From Maribacter_C sp047345145 (GTDB taxonomy: Bacteria; Bacteroidota; Bacteroidia; Flavobacteriales; Flavobacteriaceae): DNA of 64,000 nt. Numbering within the stretch: the stretch's first letter is position 1; every line of letters starts with the position of its first letter. Below, in pieces: positions 16,303 through 25,547 of the stretch. Under the pieces are notes generated by a model. The model did no database searches, was not told the origin of the DNA, and saw only the letters and a program-made list of their open reading frames with translations. The position numbers and the translations under genes were made by a program. The stretch is from contig NZ_JBLFER010000001.1 in assembly GCF_047345145.1 (NCBI RefSeq), positions 558,001 through 622,000 of the forward strand, given 5' to 3'.

Positions 16303-17161
16303 CCATTGTGTTTATAAACGATTCTAGTACTTGCGAAACCTTGTTGAATGGCACGTTTTCAATCGTAGCTTCATCCACCTCAAAAGTAACTTGTTTCTTT
16401 GAGGTTTTTATTTTTTTCCTACTTCCTTTTATTCTTATAGTTGCATTTCCACCACCCTTAGCTTGATAATCCACCAAATCAGATATTTCTTCATTTTCAG
16501 GTGTAATGTTCTCCAGCACCCCTTTTTTTGGAGCATTTAGTCCTAACGTGGTTTTATGGCTGTTTGATTGGTTTTTTAAAATTTTGATTGCATTTACTGC
16601 TTTGCCTGAAATATTAGCCATGTTTGGCCTAATAAAAGTAAAGTTCAAAGCCTTTATTTTGCCTTTATAGTACAAAATGGTATCCCAAAATTCGGATGCT
16701 TCTGTAATTTCACTAAAATAGGCTGTCAACCCCTCTTCTTTTAAATATAGATTCCACGTTTTTTCTATTATATTCTTGAGAGCTTTTGGTTTATAAAAAG
16801 CATTAAATTCATGTTCAATTAAAATCAATTGCTGTTCAGGGTCATTATTAATGTAGACTAAAGAATTAGGATAATCAAATTCGGTTTTACTTTTAAATTC
16901 TTTATCATGAATACTTAACATTTTCTCAACCCCCATTCTTAAAAAATGTATACCACCATCAGATGCTTCGTGTTTGCTTATCACATTATATCCTTTTCCA
17001 CGGTAATTTGCTTTTTCATCGATAATAATTTTACCTAGAATCTTGTTTTTGTTTTCAATTAATTCGTCAATTGAATTATAGTTGGAATCCAATCGAATTT
17101 GTAAATTGCTTGAAATCGGTAAAATTTGATAGCGATAAACAAAAAATACTTTTTTACTCAT
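16295..17161 (-). CDS. Hypothetical cytoplasmic protein co-expressed with a membrane protein
   Basis: 288 residues without signal or membrane segment. The first strand MSKKVFFVYRYQILPIS is followed by a mixed alpha/beta region. The C-terminal part has a lysine-rich stretch (IRIKGSRKKIKTSKK) and a final TFEVDEATIENVPFNKVSQV. The gene overlaps the membrane protein at 15853-16302 by 8 bases, so translation is probably coupled. No family recognised; the strand-rich N-terminus recalls small phage-defence-associated DUF proteins, but that is only an impression. It closes the accessory block next to the 17.4 kb metabolic pair. Confidence 0.6.
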   Translation of the reverse strand: MSKKVFFVYRYQILPISSNLQIRLDSNYNSIDELIENKNKILGKIIIDEKANYRGKGYNVISKHEASDGGIHFLRMGVEKMLSIHDKEFKSKTEFDYPNSLVYINNDPEQQLILIEHEFNAFYKPKALKNIIEKTWNLYLKEEGLTAYFSEITEASEFWDTILYYKGKIKALNFTFIRPNMANISGKAVNAIKILKNQSNSHKTTLGLNAPKKGVLENITPENEEISDLVDYQAKGGGNATIRIKGSRKKIKTSKKQVTFEVDEATIENVPFNKVSQVLESFINTMDG

Positions 17162-17371
17162 TTTTAGTTAGTTAAAGGTTATACACCCAACAATGTTTCG
17201 AGTGCATAATTGTAAATGTTTGTATTGCAATATAAACAAAGAATAGAAATAAAATCGTACAAATACCGACGAAAGCCTGTCATAAAAAGGTCAGTAACGG
17301 TTGGCGGTTAGCTGTTAGCTATTGGAAGTTGGAAAGTTGGATTATTTGATTTCTGGATTGTTGGAATTTGG

Positions 17372-18856
17372 TTATAGTGGCCCTTGCATCAACTTTTTAA
17401 TAGCTGCACCTTGATGCAATTCTTGTAGCAGCGAAGTATAGCTTGTCGCAAAACGCTCATTTTCGGCAAGCTCCCCAAAAAGCGATTCTTGTTGAATAAA
17501 CGCTAATGGGTTATTCGCAGTTTCTTTCGCAGCATCATGCAATTTGCCGTGTATAGCGTCAATAATTTGCAAAGGCCGTCCATTTAGGTCTACTTGTTTA
17601 TCGCTATAATAACACCAAGCCGCAATAACCAAGGTGGCGAATTTGATACTTCCTCCAGTGGCTAAATTTTCATGTATTGTAGGAATCAAAAATTTAGGCA
17701 GTTTGGCCGAGCTTTCCGAACAAATACGGCTGACGCTGTCTTTGATATTGGGGTTGGCAAAACGTTCTAAGAGGCTGTTTTTGTAGTCCTCCAAATCAAT
17801 GCCTTTAATGTCTCCCAATATCGGTGTCGCTTCTTGGTCCAGAAAGGCACGTAGGTAGTTGGAGAAAAGCGCATCTTCTACACAGGCGTTGATGGTGGGG
17901 TGGCCATGTATCGCCCCTAGTAATCCTAAAACCGAATGCCCCGCATTCAATAATCGCAATTTCATTTTTTCATACGGCCCCACATCGGGTACGAATTGTA
18001 CGCCTACCTTTTCAAAGGCTGGTCTGCCATTCGAGAATTTATCTTCTACGACCCATTGTAGAAACGGCTCGCAGGTAACGGGCCAGGCATCTTGTACGCC
18101 AAAGTTTTGCGCTAGGGTTTCGATATCTGCCGGAGTAGTCACCGGTGTAATACGGTCTACCATGCTATTCGGGAAACTGACTTCTACGGCTATCCATGCT
18201 GCCAAGTCCGGGTTTTGTTCTTCGGCAAAAGCGAGCAGCATCTTACGTGCCATGTCTCCGTTGTGTTCGATATTATCACAAGACATGATGGTGAAAGCAG
18301 GTAGGCCTGCATCCCGGCGTCTTTTTAGGGCTGCGGTAAGAAATCCGTAGACTGTAATTGGGTCATTCGGGTGGCGGAGTTCGTGTTGTATGTCGGGGTT
18401 GTCGAAATTGAATTCTCCTGTGGTGGGGTTGAAATTATAACCTCCCTCGGTAATTGTTAGCGACACTATTTTAGTGTTCTCATTTGCCATTTGGGAGATG
18501 ACGGGTTCGGGGTCTGTGGTGCCCATTTTAAAATCTACTATCGACCCAATGACTTCGGGTTCGATTTTTCCGCTGGGGTGTTTGACCATCAAAGTGTAGA
18601 GGTGGTCTTGTTTTTTGAAAATATCATAGAGTTTTGCATCCGCATCGCGTAAACCAATTCCAATAATGTTCCATGCAGACACATCGCCTGACTGTTTTAG
18701 TTGATGCAAGTAATAGGCGAGGTGGGCTCTATGGAATCCTCCGACGCCGATATGTACGATTCCCCTATTTTCCGTATCACGCGAATACTTGGGCACGGGG
18801 ATATGGTTTCCTATGGCTCCTAAATTAGCTTGATTGAGTTGAATTGGGGTTTCCAT
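17372..18856 (-). CDS. Mannitol dehydrogenase / fructuronate reductase family protein
   Basis: The ATG at 18856 (METPIQLNQ) is chosen because the open frame to 18928 would overlap the upstream transporter gene by 70 bases. The NAD(H)-binding stretch IVHIGVGGFHRAHL opens the Rossmann domain. KLRLLNAGHSVLGLLG carries Lys, Asn (+5) and His (+8), the catalytic spacing known for long-chain mannitol 2-dehydrogenases. The reaction is an NAD(P)-linked reduction or oxidation of a polyol or hexuronate; the substrate cannot be read off. At 494 residues it has normal family length. The start is 2 bases from the transporter stop, so the two form one operon. Confidence 0.85.
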   Translation of the reverse strand: METPIQLNQANLGAIGNHIPVPKYSRDTENRGIVHIGVGGFHRAHLAYYLHQLKQSGDVSAWNIIGIGLRDADAKLYDIFKKQDHLYTLMVKHPSGKIEPEVIGSIVDFKMGTTDPEPVISQMANENTKIVSLTITEGGYNFNPTTGEFNFDNPDIQHELRHPNDPITVYGFLTAALKRRRDAGLPAFTIMSCDNIEHNGDMARKMLLAFAEEQNPDLAAWIAVEVSFPNSMVDRITPVTTPADIETLAQNFGVQDAWPVTCEPFLQWVVEDKFSNGRPAFEKVGVQFVPDVGPYEKMKLRLLNAGHSVLGLLGAIHGHPTINACVEDALFSNYLRAFLDQEATPILGDIKGIDLEDYKNSLLERFANPNIKDSVSRICSESSAKLPKFLIPTIHENLATGGSIKFATLVIAAWCYYSDKQVDLNGRPLQIIDAIHGKLHDAAKETANNPLAFIQQESLFGELAENERFATSYTSLLQELHQGAAIKKLMQGPL

Positions 18857-18858
18857 CC

Positions 18859-20580
18859 TTATGCTGCCGTATTTGTTTTTCCACGTTTTAAGGCCCAATA
18901 AGCAAGTACGAAATAAATGATGGTACAAATAAACGCGTAGGTATAAAAGAGTTCCCGATTTGCTATATATTTTGCTTCCGAAGCACTTCCGAACATCACA
19001 TTACAAGCCAACACCAAGGTGGCCACCAAAGCAGAAATAGCGATGAATTTTAATCCCTTAGAAAGCATGGAAACATCCTTAGGAATAACAACTTCCTCCT
19101 TTGCTTGTTGTTCTTGAAAGCGTTCAATAGTTTCCTGTCGTACTTCGTCTGCCTTAGCTTCCTCAGGATACTCCTGCTTGGCTCCATACCGAGATGCGAG
19201 CAGCGTATACACCGCGATGGTAAAAAACCAAGTCGGGATAAAGAGATAATAGAAGGAAATCACATCCAAGGCATTCAGTCCAAAACCGAAGACCAAGCCC
19301 AAGGCCCAAGAGGCCACGGCAGGCATACTAAAGGTCAGTTTGCGATACGAAGACCAATAGCGCGTAAAACCAATTCTAGGGAATAGCTGATGTTCCGCAA
19401 ATACAATCGCCCCCACAGGAACTACCAGCAGCCCTGCATAGGTGAGTAGCGGCAGTATTTGTGAAAACACAAAAGGGAAACAGGCGATGGCTACTGTGAC
19501 CACACCGACTACAATCGTCGTAAGCTTTCGGGAATGGTTAAAGAAAATTGCTTGTGCGGCCAAACCTGCTCTATATAAATTCGTAATCGCGGTCGTCCAA
19601 CCAGCAACAATTACAATCACAAATCCGGACCACCCGAGGGCATAATAGGCAACATCACCCGGGTCGAGTTCTACGATGGATTTTCCTAAAATGACGGCGG
19701 CACCGGCACCCATGATTCCGGCAGCAATCCATGCGACATAGTGACCGAACATCATACCGGTACTGGTGGCATATCCGTAGTTCTTCTTTTTTGCAAAACG
19801 CAAGAGGGCCATATCAATTAATCCGAAATGTGTTATGGTATTGGCGGCCCAACCAAAGCCGATGACTTCGACCAATCCGATTCCGGGGGCTCCGTCACTG
19901 TTGATGCCCGTCCAAATGGATTGGTCACCGAGGGTCATAAAATCGGCCCATCCAGCGGGTAAGGTTTTATCCAAAACATCCAAAGACAAAGCGGGGAGGA
20001 GCACCATAGCGCCACTCGTAAACATCACAAAAAGCCAAGGCGCACAGATGCCCGAAAATTCAGAAACGGCATTAAATCCATAGAGCGCAATGGACACCAC
20101 AACGATGCCCACGGCCAAAACAATCAAAATAAACCAGGCATTGGTAGGGTACCAATTCAGTTGCGCAGGAATATCAAAAGCAAAACGCACCGCTGTTGAA
20201 GAGACCGTTATCATCGCCGCCGATATCACAGAAAAGATAATGACATTGGCCCAGTTGTACAATTGTGTCATCGAATCACCCGCAATCTTATTCAGATAGG
20301 TATAAAGGCTCAGCCGCGTATCAACAGCAATCGGGGAGGTGATGAATCTCCAGCTCAGTACGGCTAGAATATTACCAATTAGGAGTCCTAGAATAATATC
20401 CATGGTCTTGGCGCCAAGCGCGACAAAGGTCGCCCCGATGACAAACTCCGTAGCCGCTACATGCTCTGCTGCGTAGAGTCCGGCAAAATGGGTCCAATCG
20501 TGTAATTTATGTTTGGCTACGGGTAATTGTTCTTCGTCAAGGTTTTTGAGGTGGTCGAATTCGGAGGAGTTTGTGCTCAT
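18859..20580 (-). CDS. NCS1-family permease (purine/cytosine permease-like)
   Basis: 573 residues and about 12 hydrophobic segments. Family-like stretches are HDWTHFAGLYAAEHVAATEF at the N-terminus and FGWAANTITHFGLIDMALLR in the middle. NCS1 transporters bring in nucleobases, allantoin, hydantoins or related molecules with Na+ or H+. Here the gene is upstream of a polyol/hexuronate dehydrogenase rather than a nucleobase catabolic gene, so the substrate may be a sugar derivative. That is inference from context. A cytosolic linker of about 60 charged residues (QEYPEEAKADEVRQETIERF) lies before the last two helices. Confidence 0.85.
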   Translation of the reverse strand: MSTNSSEFDHLKNLDEEQLPVAKHKLHDWTHFAGLYAAEHVAATEFVIGATFVALGAKTMDIILGLLIGNILAVLSWRFITSPIAVDTRLSLYTYLNKIAGDSMTQLYNWANVIIFSVISAAMITVSSTAVRFAFDIPAQLNWYPTNAWFILIVLAVGIVVVSIALYGFNAVSEFSGICAPWLFVMFTSGAMVLLPALSLDVLDKTLPAGWADFMTLGDQSIWTGINSDGAPGIGLVEVIGFGWAANTITHFGLIDMALLRFAKKKNYGYATSTGMMFGHYVAWIAAGIMGAGAAVILGKSIVELDPGDVAYYALGWSGFVIVIVAGWTTAITNLYRAGLAAQAIFFNHSRKLTTIVVGVVTVAIACFPFVFSQILPLLTYAGLLVVPVGAIVFAEHQLFPRIGFTRYWSSYRKLTFSMPAVASWALGLVFGFGLNALDVISFYYLFIPTWFFTIAVYTLLASRYGAKQEYPEEAKADEVRQETIERFQEQQAKEEVVIPKDVSMLSKGLKFIAISALVATLVLACNVMFGSASEAKYIANRELFYTYAFICTIIYFVLAYWALKRGKTNTAA

Positions 20581-20681
20581 AGGATTGGCTGGTTGTTATG
20601 TGCTTTGCCTAAGATAATAATTTTTAAATGACGCATCGGACTAAACCTTTGGCGTAAAGCAGAGTCCTATTCAAAAAAATT

Positions 20682-22031
20682 ATGCTCCACAAAAATCTCC
20701 TATTCGTTTGTTTTCTCTCCATTTTACTAAGTTGTAGTTCCGACGATGAACCCATAGCAACCCCAGAAGACGCTGTTGAAGTCCCCAATGATGATCAATC
20801 CGATGATGATAGCGATACCGATGATGATACGGTTGGTACCTTATTTACAGCAGAAGGTTTCTTGAAAATCGAGAACGGTTCTGGCGGACTCGTAGCCGAC
20901 CTTGATTCCGGTGACCGGTTTGGACGAGATCATGATGCCATAGGTGACGTGAATGGTGATGGGGTCATCGATTATGTTATCGGTGCACGTTCCGATGACG
21001 ATGGAGGCGTTGATGCTGGCGCGGTCTACATTTTGTTTATGAATAGCGATGGCACTGTTCTATCAAATCAAAAAATATCAATGTTGGAAGGTGGGTTTAC
21101 AGAAACCTTGAATGCGGGTAATTTCTTTGGCTATGGGGTTGCAGGTATTGGCGACTATGATGGTGATGCAATTCCTGATATTGCTGTGTCTTCTCCTGTA
21201 CCTCCTAATAACTCCCTTTATATTATTCATTTGAATGCCGACGGAACCGCAAAGGATTTTGTCAAAAATGAGAATATCATTGCTCAAGGGCTAACAGCAA
21301 TTGGTGATATCAATGATGATGGTAGAATAGATTTGGTAGCTTGTAATCCTGGTTCTGATGATGGCGGACCATCTCGCGGGGCGATTGATATCTTGTTTTT
21401 GAATGAATCGTCACAAGTGATGTATGCAAACTCCGTTACCATTAGTTCCACCGCAGGGAATTTCGGAGATGGACTAGAAGATGGAGATCAATTCGGCGGA
21501 AGGGAAGTTGCCCTATTGGGTGATATGGATGCTGATGGAACTTTAGAATTGGCGGTTGGTGCATTTATGTCCGACGGCGGAAAGGGAGCTATTTGGCTAC
21601 TTTCTTTGGATGCAACAAATTTTAGCGTGGTGTCTAAAACTAAAATCACAGAAGGCATGAACGGCTTCACCGATATACTTGATTTGGAAACCAACCCCAA
21701 CGGAAGTATGGGAGGACAGTTTGGTCATGCCATGTGTGCCGCTGGTGATATTGATGGTGATGGAATTACGGATTTAATCACTGGGGCAAATCAACAAAGT
21801 GAAGGTTGGGGTTATGTACTGTATTTAAATGGAGATAAAACGGTAAGGGCCTTTGATAGGATTAATAATACCGATGGCGGATTCGGATTGTCTTTGGGTC
21901 CCGAAGATCGTTTTTCACGTTCTATCTCTTATGTAGGGGATTTAAAAGGAGACGGTTCCATTGCCGTAAACTTTGGTGGTGGAGCAGGAGGTACGGGCTC
22001 AGTGTATACGCTATTTTTTAGGCCTAACTGA
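20682..22031 (+). CDS. FG-GAP/integrin-alpha-repeat surface lipoprotein
   Basis: 449 residues. The signal ends LFVCFLSILLSC, then SSDDEP and a very acidic linker (DDQSDDDSDTDDD), consistent with surface exposure in Bacteroidota. The body has about five FG-GAP/VCBS blades with Ca2+-binding Asp-rich loops: DVNGDGVIDYVIGA, DYDGDAIPDIAVSS, DINDDGRIDLVACN, DMDADGTLELAVGA, DIDGDGITDLITGA. This forms a beta-propeller of the integrin-alpha kind. The role in this organism is unknown, probably cell-surface binding. Convergent with 22034. Confidence 0.85.
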   Translation: MLHKNLLFVCFLSILLSCSSDDEPIATPEDAVEVPNDDQSDDDSDTDDDTVGTLFTAEGFLKIENGSGGLVADLDSGDRFGRDHDAIGDVNGDGVIDYVIGARSDDDGGVDAGAVYILFMNSDGTVLSNQKISMLEGGFTETLNAGNFFGYGVAGIGDYDGDAIPDIAVSSPVPPNNSLYIIHLNADGTAKDFVKNENIIAQGLTAIGDINDDGRIDLVACNPGSDDGGPSRGAIDILFLNESSQVMYANSVTISSTAGNFGDGLEDGDQFGGREVALLGDMDADGTLELAVGAFMSDGGKGAIWLLSLDATNFSVVSKTKITEGMNGFTDILDLETNPNGSMGGQFGHAMCAAGDIDGDGITDLITGANQQSEGWGYVLYLNGDKTVRAFDRINNTDGGFGLSLGPEDRFSRSISYVGDLKGDGSIAVNFGGGAGGTGSVYTLFFRPN

Positions 22032-22033
22032 AT

Positions 22034-22735
22034 TTAATCTTTCCGGTCAATACTGAACTTCGGTAAGAAATAGTTTAGATAAAAAATCATGGTAACATAG
22101 GTAATGACTAAGGTTGGTACGTTTGAATTGAAACCTAGGTCAAATTCTGGGATTCCCAATAATTCCCTAAAAGATTTGGTTGCAATCGATAACATAAAGA
22201 CAATACCAAATACAAACAAGCCTATGATTGCTGTTTTGTTCTTTAAAGTACGTTGAACTCCGTTTTTAGTATCTTGTTTAAAGAAATACCAAAGCACAAC
22301 CGCACAGAAGACAGCCTCAATAGCTATGGCCAAGTACACATTTGTTGCGTAAAGACCGAGTGCGATATTTTGTGTCTCTGCACCAAATATATGGTGCGGA
22401 TGGCCCGAAAAGATATCTAGTATAAAATGGCTCGCCGCGATTAAAGCACCCGCAACACCAATTTTAGTACTCATAAATACTGCCTTCCCAACAAGAAATA
22501 TGATGGCCAACCAAAGTATTTGCGGTAGTAAATCGTGGCTATACAACATGTCTACGGTCATATTGCTCAAGGTTGTGTCAAAAACGTCCTTTGGTCCTGT
22601 ATATTCTAATCCTAAAAAGTGTAGTGTAAACCACAATAGATCTTGGAGCTGCGAGGCAATTAAGAAATATAGTAAGGTTCCCTTAGGAAATTTTTGATAT
22701 GCCACCAAAGCGGCAGTATAATGACCTGCTAACAT
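22034..22735 (-). CDS. Membrane protein, possibly YdjM-like metal-dependent hydrolase type
   Basis: 233 residues with about five to six hydrophobic segments. Histidines and acidic residues sit in the pattern AGHYTAALVAYQ, LYSHDLLPQ and SHFILDIFSGHPHHIFG. That resembles the membrane-bound metal-dependent hydrolase group (YdjM/DUF457), which has similarly spaced H, SHD and SH..LD residues at helix ends. It is divergently transcribed from an HxlR regulator with only 83 bases between the starts. Activity is not established, and membership in that family is a guess from the motif. Confidence 0.55.
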   Translation of the reverse strand: MLAGHYTAALVAYQKFPKGTLLYFLIASQLQDLLWFTLHFLGLEYTGPKDVFDTTLSNMTVDMLYSHDLLPQILWLAIIFLVGKAVFMSTKIGVAGALIAASHFILDIFSGHPHHIFGAETQNIALGLYATNVYLAIAIEAVFCAVVLWYFFKQDTKNGVQRTLKNKTAIIGLFVFGIVFMLSIATKSFRELLGIPEFDLGFNSNVPTLVITYVTMIFYLNYFLPKFSIDRKD

Positions 22736-22747
22736 AATTTCATTATT

Positions 22748-22800
22748 TTTACTTTACTTATTCAAGTGAAAATACATATTACTTTAATAAGTAAAGTAAA
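22748..22800. promoter_or_regulatory. 15-bp inverted repeat between divergent genes, putative HxlR operator
   Basis: Arms TTTACTTTACTTATT (22748-22762) and AATAAGTAAAGTAAA (22786-22800) are exact reverse complements with 23 bases between them. The spacer begins CAAGTGAAAA and ends ATTACTTT, giving a further imperfect AAGT/ACTT pair. It fills most of the 83-base gap between the HxlR start and the membrane-protein start, so it could control both genes. HxlR proteins bind such palindromes as dimers. Binding here is inference. Confidence 0.6.
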
Positions 22801-22818
22801 TTTTCATAAAAAGTTATC

Positions 22819-23241
22819 ATGAAAAAGTTTCGATCTTCTTGTCTTATCGCTTCCTGTTTAGATTTAATAGGTGATAAATGGTCATTGCTTATCATTAGAG
22901 ATATGCTCATGCATCATAAGAAAACTTTCAAAGAATTCGTAGCGTCTGATGAAGGGATAGCATCGAATCTATTATCCTCTCGCTTAAAAATGTTAGAATC
23001 ACTTCATATAATCACTAAAAGAAAATTACCTGCGAACAAAAAGGAAAACATCTATCTGCTTACAGAGAAAGGTATGGATTTGACACCTATGATTTTAGAA
23101 ATTGCACGTTGGAGTGATAAACATGTGCGAGAGCAGCATCCTGTTATGAATAACTATGAAAGTAGTTCTACCTCACTTTTAGTGGAGCGTGTTCAAATGG
23201 AATACAGAGAATTCGCAAGTCAAATTATTGATGGGTTTTAG
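22819..23241 (+). CDS. HxlR-family transcriptional regulator
   Basis: 140 residues with the HxlR winged-helix signature: the N-terminal Cys region SSCLIASCLDLIGDKWSLLI, FKEFVASDEGIASNLLSSRL (recognition-helix zone) and KENIYLLTEKGMDLTPMILE. It binds DNA as a dimer. The divergent membrane gene and the inverted repeat between them make auto- and cross-regulation likely. The stop codon overlaps the stop codon of the convergent gene at 23238. Confidence 0.9.
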   Translation: MKKFRSSCLIASCLDLIGDKWSLLIIRDMLMHHKKTFKEFVASDEGIASNLLSSRLKMLESLHIITKRKLPANKKENIYLLTEKGMDLTPMILEIARWSDKHVREQHPVMNNYESSSTSLLVERVQMEYREFASQIIDGF

Positions 23242-23717
23242 TCCTTTAGCTGAAATCTGTTGTTTATATTTCTTGCTTCATCACCATAAAAAATTACATC
23301 TATGGTAATATCCCATTGCGTTTCAGATATTTTTTTTCCGCTAATGGACCCAGTTGGCGCCACATTTTTTTCCTCTTCAAAAAACGCACAAAAGCAACTT
23401 TGTGTAAAAACTGTATTTATGGTATTCAATTCTTCGTCGACATAATTGAATTCATCAAGACTTGGATCAATCTCAAAATAAATAAATTCAGAATATTCAT
23501 CATCCGCTATATTTTCTACATCATCTTTTACAAATACGTATTCAAATACCAAATTAGCACCTCTTACTACTTTTCCATGCCTCATATAACTACCCTCAAA
23601 GGATTCGCTAGTTACTTTAGAATTTTTGCTAAAGGTATAAGAGTAAAGGTCTTCTTCGCCTTTTGAACAAGCACTTAACATTGAAACACATATTAAAATT
23701 AGTAGAGCTTTTTTCAT
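23238..23717 (-). CDS. Hypothetical lipoprotein
   Basis: 159 residues. The signal ends LILICVSMLSAC, then SKGEEDLYSY. The body has many acidic residues and strands (ANLVFEYVFVKDDVENIADD, SEFIYFEIDPSLDEFNYVDE) and two Cys (QSCFCAF) that could be disulphide or metal ligands. No known family. It converges on the HxlR gene with stop codons overlapping by 2-3 bases. Confidence 0.6.
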   Translation of the reverse strand: MKKALLILICVSMLSACSKGEEDLYSYTFSKNSKVTSESFEGSYMRHGKVVRGANLVFEYVFVKDDVENIADDEYSEFIYFEIDPSLDEFNYVDEELNTINTVFTQSCFCAFFEEEKNVAPTGSISGKKISETQWDITIDVIFYGDEARNINNRFQLKD

Positions 23718-23969
23718 AACTATTCATTTCCTTTAAGACTTAGAATACTGTTATTGGTTGCGTATATCTTTTGCTTTCCTCATTTTTTTATTGTGATAAT
23801 ACATAGTAATCTGACCATATGGGAACGATAATAACAGGTTATTCGAAGTTACGGATTGCGTCCTTTTTAATTGTTTATTTCTTGAAGTAGGTCCATACCT
23901 GAATAAAGTGATGCGCATACATCAATAATTTTCTAGCTTCGTAGGCGTTAGTCAATCATACAACCAATT

Positions 23970-25370
23970 ATGAAGAAAGTTCTTGATTTAAAATCGTTTT
24001 TATTCTTCGGATTGTTATGGATTTTCGGGATTTCCTTAGCTCAAACCCAAACGCTAACTCCAAATTTGGATTCTATAACAGAGAATTCCTATCAACGGAT
24101 GTTGGAGCGACAGGAAGGGGAACAAAGCGCTATTGTATATCCGAACTTCGTTGCTCCGGAATATGATAGTAATCTAGAAATCTATTCGGTGACTGATGTG
24201 CCGAGTCCCCGAGGTGTTGGAATCATCGGCTCAATCTCGGACCCGAAAGATATTTTGGATATTGCAGCTGAGCAGCGCATCAATAAACTTTTGTATGAAC
24301 TAGAACAAAAGTCTTCAGTAGAAGTTGCTGTGGTCATGTTACCGAGTATTGGGAAGGACGTTCCGAAAAGCTTTGCAGTAGATTTGTTCAACACTTGGAA
24401 AATAGGTAAAGCAGATACAGATAATGGCCTGCTAATCTTAACTGTAATGGACCAACGCCGTACCGAATTCGAAGTCGGTTATGGACTTGAAGGGATATTG
24501 ACAGACGTTGTTTGTTATCGTATTGGAGTAAATGAAATTGTACCTAGCTTCAAGCAAGGAGATTTTGGGGGAGGTATTGAAAATGTGGTGCTTCGAGTCA
24601 AAGAGTTTTTGGAAAACCCAGAAGCTATTGATGAAGTATATGGCTATGGTGTAGTTCACGAAGAACAAGAATTTGAATGGAAATGGTATCACTTTCTATT
24701 GATTTTATACGGTGCTATTTGCCTGATTATGGGCTTTTGGTATTTTGGACAAGCCTTTGATATTCAGCTTTCCAAGGACGATTATTACGACAAATACCAT
24801 CGTTTAGATAAATTGAAATTTGGCTGTATTCAATTTCTTTTTCCCTTACCAATGCTTTTCTTTGGCAAGATGGCCAAAAGGCGCTTAGAGAGATACCGTA
24901 AAGCACCGCGTTTTAGCAAACTCAATGGAAAGCCAATGAAGTTGCTAACAAACTATGATGAAATCGAATTTCTGGAGGAAGTACAATTATTGGAAGAAGA
25001 ATTGAAGTCCATTAGTTATGATGTTTGGATTACTGAGGATAAGGGCGATATCATGATTCTGGAATATGATGGGCCGAATGGTCGAAAATATTCCAATTGC
25101 AAAGAATGCGGATATAAAACATTCGGTAAGAGTAAATCTTACGTGGCCAAACCACCAACATTTTATGATGAAGGAGAGCGAATCGATTATTCTGAATGCC
25201 GTAATTGTAACTTCACTACGGAGAAATCTGTGGTAATTCCCATTATTTCCAATTCGGATACTTCGTCATCATCTTCATCAAGTTCATATTCTTCATCAAG
25301 CAGCAGTAGTTCGTCTTCAAGTTTCGGAGGAGGTAGTTCTGGAGGCGGGGGAGCAGGTGTTAGTTGGTAG
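23970..25370 (+). CDS. TPM-domain protein with zinc ribbon and glycine/serine-rich tail
   Basis: 466 residues. A signal peptide (about 1-24) precedes a TPM domain at roughly 85-225 (EQRINKLLYELEQKSSVEVA, NTWKIGKADTDNGLLILTVM, RRTEFEVGYGLEGILTD). A transmembrane segment near 240-260 (FLLILYGAICLIMGFWYFG) follows. Two Cys pairs near 375-415 (NCKECGY and ECRNCNF) form a likely zinc ribbon. The tail is a long Ser run then GGGSSGGGGAGVSW, common in this family. TPM proteins have been linked to membrane-associated phosphatase or photosystem repair functions elsewhere; here the role is unknown. Confidence 0.8.
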   Translation: MKKVLDLKSFLFFGLLWIFGISLAQTQTLTPNLDSITENSYQRMLERQEGEQSAIVYPNFVAPEYDSNLEIYSVTDVPSPRGVGIIGSISDPKDILDIAAEQRINKLLYELEQKSSVEVAVVMLPSIGKDVPKSFAVDLFNTWKIGKADTDNGLLILTVMDQRRTEFEVGYGLEGILTDVVCYRIGVNEIVPSFKQGDFGGGIENVVLRVKEFLENPEAIDEVYGYGVVHEEQEFEWKWYHFLLILYGAICLIMGFWYFGQAFDIQLSKDDYYDKYHRLDKLKFGCIQFLFPLPMLFFGKMAKRRLERYRKAPRFSKLNGKPMKLLTNYDEIEFLEEVQLLEEELKSISYDVWITEDKGDIMILEYDGPNGRKYSNCKECGYKTFGKSKSYVAKPPTFYDEGERIDYSECRNCNFTTEKSVVIPIISNSDTSSSSSSSSYSSSSSSSSSSSFGGGSSGGGGAGVSW

Positions 25371-25477
25371 AGCATTCCTTTGGAATGCAAATTCATTGAA
25401 ATAAATTCCAAATTTCAATTGGTTTGTCAGTTTTTTTTTGATTTGACCTAGCGTGATTTGCATACTATAGTCACGCT

Positions 25478-25508
25478 GAGCTTGTCGAAGCGGTTCCTCG
25501 ACAAGCTC
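25478..25508. repeat. REP-like hairpin between TPM gene and leuB
   Basis: GAGCTTGTCGA (25478-25488) and TCGACAAGCTC (25498-25508) form an 11-bp perfect stem with a 9-base loop. The flanking GTCACGCTGAGCTTGTCGAA is the type of short intergenic palindrome often dispersed in flavobacterial genomes. It lies 40 bases downstream of the leuB stop and could also serve as a terminator. Confidence 0.65.
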
Positions 25509-25547
25509 GGAATGAAATTTTAGTTTGGATGAGACGGTATTGGTTAT

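Noticed and set aside
17199..17320. Spacer with ACCCAAC and GGTTGGCGGTTAGC as a cassette recombination site
   Set aside because: It has one RYYYAAC-like match but no paired GTTRRRY and no similarity to the repeat family; chance is enough.
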